In this document: in pieces, positions 58,412 to 64,000 of the stretch | Numbering within the stretch: position 1 is the first letter of the stretch | Layout: every line of letters starts with the position of its first letter | NCBI GenBank assembly: GCA_965153355.1 | Contig: OZ231126.1 | Span: forward strand, 43,772,001-43,836,000 | DNA length: 64,000 bases | From: Flaccisagitta enflata | Lineage: Eukaryota > Chaetognatha > Sagittoidea > Aphragmophora | Direction: 5' to 3' | Translations under genes and position numbers: made by a program | Notes under the pieces: generated by a model | What the model was told of the DNA's origin: nothing | Databases searched by the model: none | The model's input: the letters and a program-made list of their open reading frames with translations, nothing else

Positions 58412-58594
58412 TTTTTAGTCGCGTGCACGCGACTCTACAACCCGCTTTGTCCGTCTGTTCGTCCTTCGGTCAAACTTTCTTTTTTTTACTTTTTATCGCA
58501 TTACTGCACCTGCCCAAATACATGAGAAGCCTTTTTCATCACTGCCCATGCCCACCAGCACGCGACTTAGGGAGCCGTGTATCCGGCCTTGTTC
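58412..58594 (+). mobile_element. HINE-like element, GTGC version
   Basis: TTTTTAGTCGCGTGCACGCG, CCCGCTTTGTCCGTCTG, CACCAGCACGCGACTTAGGG, GCCGTGTATCCGGC, CTTGTT. Confidence 0.87.
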
Positions 58595-58631
58595 AGGTTG
58601 CTATGCCCTTCTGTTTGTCGTTTTGTTCTTT

Positions 58632-59372
58632 TTAGGTGCGCCATGGCACCTCTATAACTATAAGAGGCTCTACAATAAGAGGCTCTTTCCGTCGGTCGGT
58701 CGGTTGGTCGGTAGGTCGATCGGTTGGTCGGTCAAGCTCGAGAGAAAAATCCTATAAAATGTTTAAAATCACATGAGAACTCTTTTTAGATGCGCCATAG
58801 CACCTCTATAAGAGGCTCTGTCTGTTGGTCGGTCGGTTGGTTGGTCGGTCGGTCGGTTGGTCGGTCACGCTTGAGTTGAAAATCTCGAAAAGAAGCAAAA
58901 ATCACTGGAAATGATTCAGAATTATGCTAGGATGAATTTTAGATGCGCCATAGCATCTCTATAAGAGGCTCTGTCCGTCCGTCCATTTGTAGGTCACGCT
59001 CAAATAAAAAATCGCTAAAATTGTTTAAAGTCAATTGAAAACTGATTTAGTTCATCATTGATGATACTCGACATTTTCACCCAAATAATTAGCTACGGTT
59101 AGGTCTGAAAGAGCTGGGGATAGGTCGGATAGGCCTGGTGATAGGTCGGGTCGGTCTGGGAATAGGTCTGATAGAGCTGGGGATAGGTCTGATAGAGCTC
59201 GGGATAGGTCTGATAGTGCTTGGGATAGGCCTGATAGAGCTCAGGATAGGTCTGATAGAGCTAGGGATAGGTCTGATGGAGCTAGGGTTAGGTCTGATGG
59301 AGCTAGGGATAGGTCTAAGAATTAATAACGCCCGGCGCACCGTCTTGGCCCGTGTATCCGGCCTTGTTTATC
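58632..59372 (+). mobile_element. HINE-like element with three successive 5' ends and a 21-bp repeat interior
   Basis: Three starts of the type TTTTTAGATGCGCCATAGCA, each with TATAAGAGGCTCTGTC, at about 58632, 58785 and 58938. Then about ten GATAGAGCTAGGGATAGGTCT units (59105-59312), then one 3' end: GGCGCACC and CCCGTGTATCCGGCCTTGTT. Confidence 0.75.
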
Positions 59373-59599
59373 ATTCATATTACTCTTCATTTCATTCATT
59401 ATCATATTCCCTGTAGTCATGACAAACCAACAAGCCCGACCAGGCAAGACTGTGTCTCTGTGTGTATTGACTAAATATGTGAGATGTATGGAGATAACGA
59501 TGGACAAACAGATGAAGCGACAGAAAGGTGGAGGCTCTCAAAACACGTTTGTTGATCATTAGATTCAGTACAGGATCTCACCATGGCTTATATCAGCCG

Positions 59600-59685
59600 A
59601 GAAACGCGGTTTTCGCACGGACAGACGGTCCAACGGACAGACGCTCTTATAGAGATGCGTTCCTGACGGACGCATCTAAAAAGCT
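59600..59685 (-). mobile_element. HINE-like fragment, ATGCG version
   Basis: CGCACGGACAGACGGTCC, CTCTTATAGAGATGCGTTCC, GGACGCATCTAAAAAG. Confidence 0.65.
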
Positions 59686-59814
59686 TTGATGATTTTATTG
59701 TTTTTTTTATAACGTGAAAATGTTTAATGCAATTACGGCCAAAGTGATAACGTGATCGCCGTACAACTTACTCAGGATTTGTCCAGGGGTTGGATGGTTA
59801 TTAGCCTGTACCGA

Positions 59815-60440
59815 AATGACAATAAACAATAAAATCAGAATTCTATGAGTAGTTCTTGTTGTATGGCTGTCTTGGGCTTCTAATGACATCAAATTTGGTC
59901 TGAAAGATTTGCATCTTGCTGGCCGCGCCTTACCTTGAACTTTCCTCAAGCCTATAGGAAACAAAAAAATTCAAGTTACTCAAATCTCATTTTTGACTGC
60001 ATATTTGAAATCTGCATGAAAAACTGATAATTGAAAGTGCTTTTCTTTTTTCAAAATTCCTTCGGGATCATAGTCAAAATTTATCTTGAAGATATGAAAA
60101 AAAGGTAAGTTCGGCGATTTTACATATAAATAAAAGAGAAAGGTAAGTTTTGCAAATTTTGATGCTTATTTTAAATACCTTCTAGTTAGAATATTGAAAA
60201 AAGGAAAACACTTTCAATTAACAGTTTTTTCTGCAGATTTCTAATCTGAAGTCAAAACAGAGATTAAAGCACTTTGAAATTTTTTGTTTCCCATAGAGGT
60301 AGGTTAATCTATGGGTATGGCGCGGAAAGCTTAATGCAGGATTTGAGTGGCAAAATTGATCTCAACAGGAGCCCAAGACAGCCCCACAGCATGAATTGCT
60401 TGTAGAATGCCACTTTTATTGCTTTTAGTCATTTAGTAGA
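59815..60440. mobile_element. Diverged foldback element
   Basis: Left GGCTGTCTTGGGCTTCTAAT and CCTATAGGAAACAAAAAAATT are mirrored by right AATTTTTTGTTTCCCATAGAGG and AGGAGCCCAAGACAGCCCC. Centre near 60125. Limits are approximate. Confidence 0.7.
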
Positions 60441-60930
60441 GATGCCACTCTCGCGAATCTAGCTTGCGACATCTTTGCTTTTAGATTTCTTCTTAGCGCG
60501 ATGGCAAGCCGGCTCCGGGTCTAGATGCCGGCTGTTTCTATGAGTATCCCAACAATGTGACATTTTTATGATTTTTCAGGATCACTAGGCGGGGGCGTTT
60601 ACCCGGCCAAATTATTTACTAATCCGGAATAATTATTTTGAATTTTTTTTATTTCTTAAGCGTAAGATTATTATTATTGAGCCTGAGCACTGTTTTTCTT
60701 TGCTCTGATTGGTTGAAAGAGAAACAGAATCAGGTTGTATGATTGGCTTGAAGAGTCACTCACGAACTATCGAAGGCCAAAAACGTTTCCCGACGTGCGT
60801 CGATTTTGTTAATTAAATTATTTAAATTTGATAGATTATCAAAGTTAGATTACAAAATTAGAACAAACAATCTTCACCACTCGTCAGTCAGAGCGAGTGT
60901 TCAATTGTTTCCAAATCGGGAACTAGCGTA
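60441..60930. other. Possible promoter region
   Basis: Two inverted CCAAT boxes (GATTGGTTG at about 60707, GATTGGCTT at about 60741) lie upstream of the candidate ATG at 60931. No TATA box seen. Weak evidence. Confidence 0.2.
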
Positions 60931-61185
60931 ATGTCGCCAGCAGCAAAGAAGAATCAGCTGACCGCGATGAATCAAAGACAGAACGAAGAAAAAATGCTCA
61001 GCCCTAGGAACTGTTACTCTACCGCCAAATGTCAGTGTTACGTGCCCGGGATAAAGATACCGTCATGTTTCTTAGAAAAAAAGCGAAGCATGAAGCATGG
61101 TTGGGCGAAGCAGTGCTTTTCTCAAAACTCAACTCCCCACCTCGGCGTTCCGTCCCCGCTCATGTCAGGAACATTTCTCTTGAAG
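60931..61185 (+). CDS. Candidate first exon, small basic Cys-rich protein (unrecognised)
   Basis: ATG at 60931 starts MSPAAKKNQLTAMNQRQNEE, with a cysteine cluster in the middle (CYSTAKCQCYVPG ... KIPSCF). The frame reaches the strong donor AAG|GTGCGT at 61185 in phase 0. The downstream acceptor at 61865 would then add IRTDAYAE and a stop, giving 93 residues. No family recognised; the frame beyond the donor runs into a HINE-like remnant. A chance open frame is possible. Confidence 0.3.
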
Positions 61186-61209
61186 GTGCGTCTTCGTGAT
61201 TCTTGCAGA

Positions 61210-61375
61210 AAAACAAAGCTGGATACGCGGCAGCACAATCGCGGACGGTTGGCCGGTTGCGGTAATGCAAAACCCGCTCATGATTCATAAATGCGAGGGA
61301 CCAACGCGACGGATGAACCTACAGACTGACACGGCATATAACTGTAAGGTGGAGTCACCTGTGCGGTGACTAAAG
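61210..61375 (-). mobile_element. Decayed HINE-like element
   Basis: AAGCTGGATACGCGGCAGC, AATCGCGGACGGTTGG, GGACCAACGCGAC, GTGGAGTCACCTGTGCGGTG, ACTAAAG. Confidence 0.6.
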
Positions 61376-61379
61376 AGTG

Positions 61380-61690
61380 AAGTCAAGTTAAGGGGTAGGG
61401 TTGAGCTTGGGGGTAGGTTTGAGCTTGCGGCTAGGGTGAGCTTAGGGGTAGGGTTGAGCTTAGGGGTAGGGTTGAGTTTGGGGGTTGGGTTGAGTTTAGG
61501 TGTAGGGTTGAGTTTAGGGGTAGGGTTGAGTTGAGAGGTAGGGTTGAATTGAGAGGTAGGGTTGAGTTGAGAGGTAGGGTTGAGTTGAGAGGTAGGGTTG
61601 AGTTGAGAGGTAGGGTTGGGTTGAGAGGTAGGGTTGGGTTGAGAGTTAGGGTTGAGTTCAGGCCACGAGGGGTAGGGTTGAGATTGAAGG
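61380..61690. repeat. Minisatellite, GAGGTAGGGTTGAGTTGA type (18 bp)
   Basis: About 16 units with drift (GGGGTAGGGTTGAGCTTA at the left). Confidence 0.9.
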
Positions 61691-61864
61691 TAGGGGTGAG
61701 TGTAGTTGTGCGTGTGTGTATGTGTGTGAATATGTGTGTGCGTGCGCGCGTGCGAGAAGAGGGGTGGGGTGTTATTGTATGACTACCCATCCCGCGTTAC
61801 TTAATACATGGCCAAGGATACACAAGATGTACTCGATTTAATTTCCTCCTTCTTCCCCCTTCAG

Positions 61865-61970
61865 ATCAGGACTGACGCATACGCGGAATAAGGATGGAAT
61901 AACAGGAACATGGAACATGAAACATGGAAGACCTCCTATAACGACAAGCCAAATTGGGAATCACAATGAG
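61865..61970 (+). CDS. Candidate internal exon (unrecognised)
   Basis: Bounded by a very strong acceptor (CTTCTTCCCCCTTCAG) and donor (GAG|GTAAGA). The 106-bp exon is open in only one frame (SGLTHTRNKDGITGTWNMKH), requiring phase 2 upstream, whereas the 60931 exon ends in phase 0 and would stop after eight codons. So the two candidates either give a short C terminus or belong to different transcripts. Confidence 0.35.
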
Positions 61971-62222
61971 GTAAGATTAAAAAAAATGTGATACATTTTT
62001 CAAAAAGAACATGTATTAGAATTGAGGCAAGCTTGCTATGCTCCTATTTCTCACAGAAAGTAATACTTCCTAGCTAAAACATATAATTGTAATAGTGTGT
62101 TGTTTAAACAAAACAAAAAATATGTTAAGAGTAAAATAAGATTTATATAAAGTTGAAAACATTTTAGGACATAAATGATTATTAAAAATTGTTTTTGATT
62201 TTACTTGAATTTCAAAAAAAGA

Positions 62223-62446
62223 TTTTTAATTGCGTGCTCGCGACTCAACACCCCGCTTTGACCGTCTGTCTGTTGGTTGGTGGGTCAGTCGGTCTGTCTG
62301 TCTGTTGGTCCGTCACTTTTTGACTTTTTTTATCAATTTTTATGAACCTTTACTCATTTAAATAGTATACTAATATACTAAGTCATTCTAAGTGATTCTG
62401 TAATTCTCGCACGGGACTTGAATTGTAGGTGTTAGCCTTGTTTTTT
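62223..62446 (+). mobile_element. HINE-like element, diverged
   Basis: TTTTTAATTGCGTGCTCGCG, CCCGCTTTGACCGTCTG, (GTCTGTTG) core, CTCGCACGGGACTTG, GCCTTGTTTTT. Confidence 0.72.
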
Positions 62447-62723
62447 AAAATCGTAGTTTCAGCATTTTTTGTTAACATAAATCGCTGTTTTTTAGAGAAT
62501 AGGAAATAATTGATTTTTCTTTAATGACTGCTTCATAAAATAATCATCAGGTTCTGTTACCCTTTTTATTTCATAAGGACCAGTAGGACTTCTTTAGGAT
62601 AGGATGTCTTTAATTTTTTGCAGATTTTAAGCTGAAACATTTTTAGCTGTATACCTAATATTTTGGCACAATTGTACAATTATCTGTGATCTTTTGTTTT
62701 TAAGCGTTTTTTTTTTTAAAATT

Positions 62724-62790
62724 AGGGTTAGGGGATAGTGTTAGGGTTAGGGACAGGGTTAGCTTTAGGGCTAAGGGTTGGCTGGGTTTC
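62724..62790. repeat. Short telomere-like TTAGGG words
   Basis: Several TTAGGG/TTAGGGG units mixed with variants; too degenerate to call a telomere. Confidence 0.6.
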
Positions 62791-63115
62791 ATGTATTATG
62801 GCCCGAAGCTATTCGAATTAAAGCTTTGCTCTCGCGGAGGATTCAGAAAGAAAAACAAAATTGTGCAGAGAATTATTCATTTTTTGCAATATTTTTTATG
62901 GTTGTTAAGTTTTGAAAAAAAAAAATTGTTAAAACTTAAAAATGTAATACTAATATAGAAAGATGAAATATTGTCCTGATTGTTTTATATTTGTATATGA
63001 TCATGAATTATTTATAAGAATTATTATTAGTTTTTAAAATTTTCTTTAAATTGAAGGCTGGGGCTGGTCCTTGAAATATTCCAAATTTTTGACAAATTTC
63101 TAATTCATATCCATG
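62791..63115. other. Spacer, nothing recognised
   Basis: AT-rich. Confidence 0.35.
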
Positions 63116-63200
63116 TTATTTTCATCCATTAATAAATAACAATTTTTTAAAAAAATTGTTATTTTCATCCATTAATAAATAACAATTTTTTAAAAAAATT
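63116..63200. repeat. 44-bp direct duplication
   Basis: TTATTTTCATCCATTAATAA and ACAATTTTTTAAAAAAATT occur twice in tandem. Confidence 0.9.
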
Positions 63201-63399
63201 AAGCTTAAAAAAATAACTGCAAATAAGAATGGTAAGGCTCACTTCAAAAATGCTTGTTCTTATACAAAGGAAAGCGTTTATTATAAAAACCGAGTCAATG
63301 ATAACATAAGAACAAGATTGAAAAGAGGTTAGGGGTAGGGATGAGTCTAGGGGGAATACTTTAGTTTAGGGGCAGGGAAGAGCTTACATTATAGATGTG

Positions 63400-63560
63400 A
63401 CACGGGGTTGCTTGGGGTTATTTGGCCAGTCCCTCCGTCCATCGGTCACACTCATGTTGGAATGAAAAAAAGGCGCACAATAGATGCCGCGGTTGTGATT
63501 ATGGGTGGGGGAAAGGGGTAAAATGACTGTGCCCACCCAGCCGCAACTATATTTTAGCCC
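63400..63560 (-). mobile_element. HINE-like fragment
   Basis: GACACGGGGTTGCTTGGG, CCGTCCATCGGTCACAC, TGCCCACCCAGCCGCAAC. Confidence 0.5.
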
Positions 63561-63629
63561 CCTATTTGTTGTTGATTCCTTCTTTACAGTTGGGCCCTGC
63601 AATATCAGATGCCATGGGACGAACACATT

Positions 63630-63801
63630 AACAAGGCCGGATACACGGCCAATACCAGTCGCGGACGGGTGGGCAGGGGCGGAAATGCGTGTTTTCACAC
63701 TTTCCAACTTGATCACCACGGACCAACCAACCAACCAACCGACGGACGGACGGACGGACGGACAAAGCCTCTTATAGAGTCGCTAGTCCGCGACTAAAAA
63801 T
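63630..63801 (-). mobile_element. HINE-like element, complete
   Basis: AACAAGGCCGGATACACGGC, CCAGTCGCGGACGGGTGGGC, (ACCAACCG)(ACGG) core, CTTATAGAGTCGCTAGTCCG, CGACTAAAAA. Nearly identical, inverted, to the copy at 37.18 kb. Confidence 0.9.
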
Positions 63802-64000
63802 TGTCATCTGTTGTAGATGGATTTTTATCATGCTTCATGTAAAAAGGTTTTGTTGACTGCATGTTAGGTATTATTCTTCAGCCTTGCAATGTTTGCTGGA
63901 AACGCAAAAAGGCGGACGCGGGCCGCGCATTCTTACGAAAGACATAACATGGAGATCGGGTCATCATGAAGAACTTCAAAACCACGGGAATCTCAATTTC
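63802..64000. other. Window end, nothing recognised
   Basis: Unique-looking sequence without coding signal. Confidence 0.3.

Noticed and set aside
62724-62790. TTAGGG words as an internal telomere
   Set aside because: Too short and degenerate; similar GTAGGG minisatellites are common nearby.

Overview
This is intron-rich animal (metazoan) nuclear DNA. It has split genes with GT-AG introns, a muscle-type myosin rod, a secreted C-type lectin, an HMG-box exon, very many microsatellites and hundreds of bases at a time of short non-autonomous transposons. There is no bacterial gene organisation. I cannot name the species. The most abundant dispersed repeat resembles the DINE-1/mini-me and bivalve pearl type of Helitron-derived element (memory-based comparison), which would suit a marine invertebrate, but this does not settle the taxon.

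Layout. 0.3-0.46 kb: last exon of a ricin-type (beta-trefoil) lectin gene, + strand. 1.7-5.9 kb, - strand: a gene for a leucine-rich repeat / polyproline / filamin repeat / RING protein. Its single long coding region is cut twice by foldback transposons. Exact removal of each element plus one target-site copy restores one 983-codon frame. 6-16.8 kb: microsatellites and mobile elements, with one short possible first exon at 12.1 kb. 16.8-29.2 kb, + strand: an 11-exon gene whose splice phases all agree, encoding a 1298-residue headless myosin rod protein (myorod/catchin/MRP-like). It has a Ser/Ala-rich N-terminal domain, about 875 residues of muscle-myosin coiled coil and a long Q/S/G-rich tail. 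A complete two-exon C-type lectin gene lies antisense in one of its introns (22.9-23.6 kb), and the end of that lectin gene has been duplicated into a 74-bp tandem array. 33.2 kb: last exon of an HMG-box protein. 34-64 kb: almost entirely repeats, with two weak candidate exon groups (50.1-50.4 kb and 60.9-62.0 kb).

Mobile elements fall into three main groups. (1) Helitron/HINE-like elements: T-run plus AG, a 5' hairpin, a (GTCY)n core, a subterminal repeat complementary to the 5' end, a 3' hairpin, and a TTGTT end. (2) Long-hairpin MITEs of 550-780 bp with TA target duplications and mostly CAG-type ends. (3) A family with GGCAGCGGCC inverted ends and a tandem core of about 20 bp (AGGCCTGAAATCTGCCCTC-like). 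Several are nested in one another, giving relative ages.

The genes do not form a pathway. The most notable points are the twice-interrupted LRR-filamin-RING gene, the stand-alone myosin rod gene with a possible alternative first exon, and the compensatory base changes in the HINE-like family. All calls are from reading the sequence; no database search was run.
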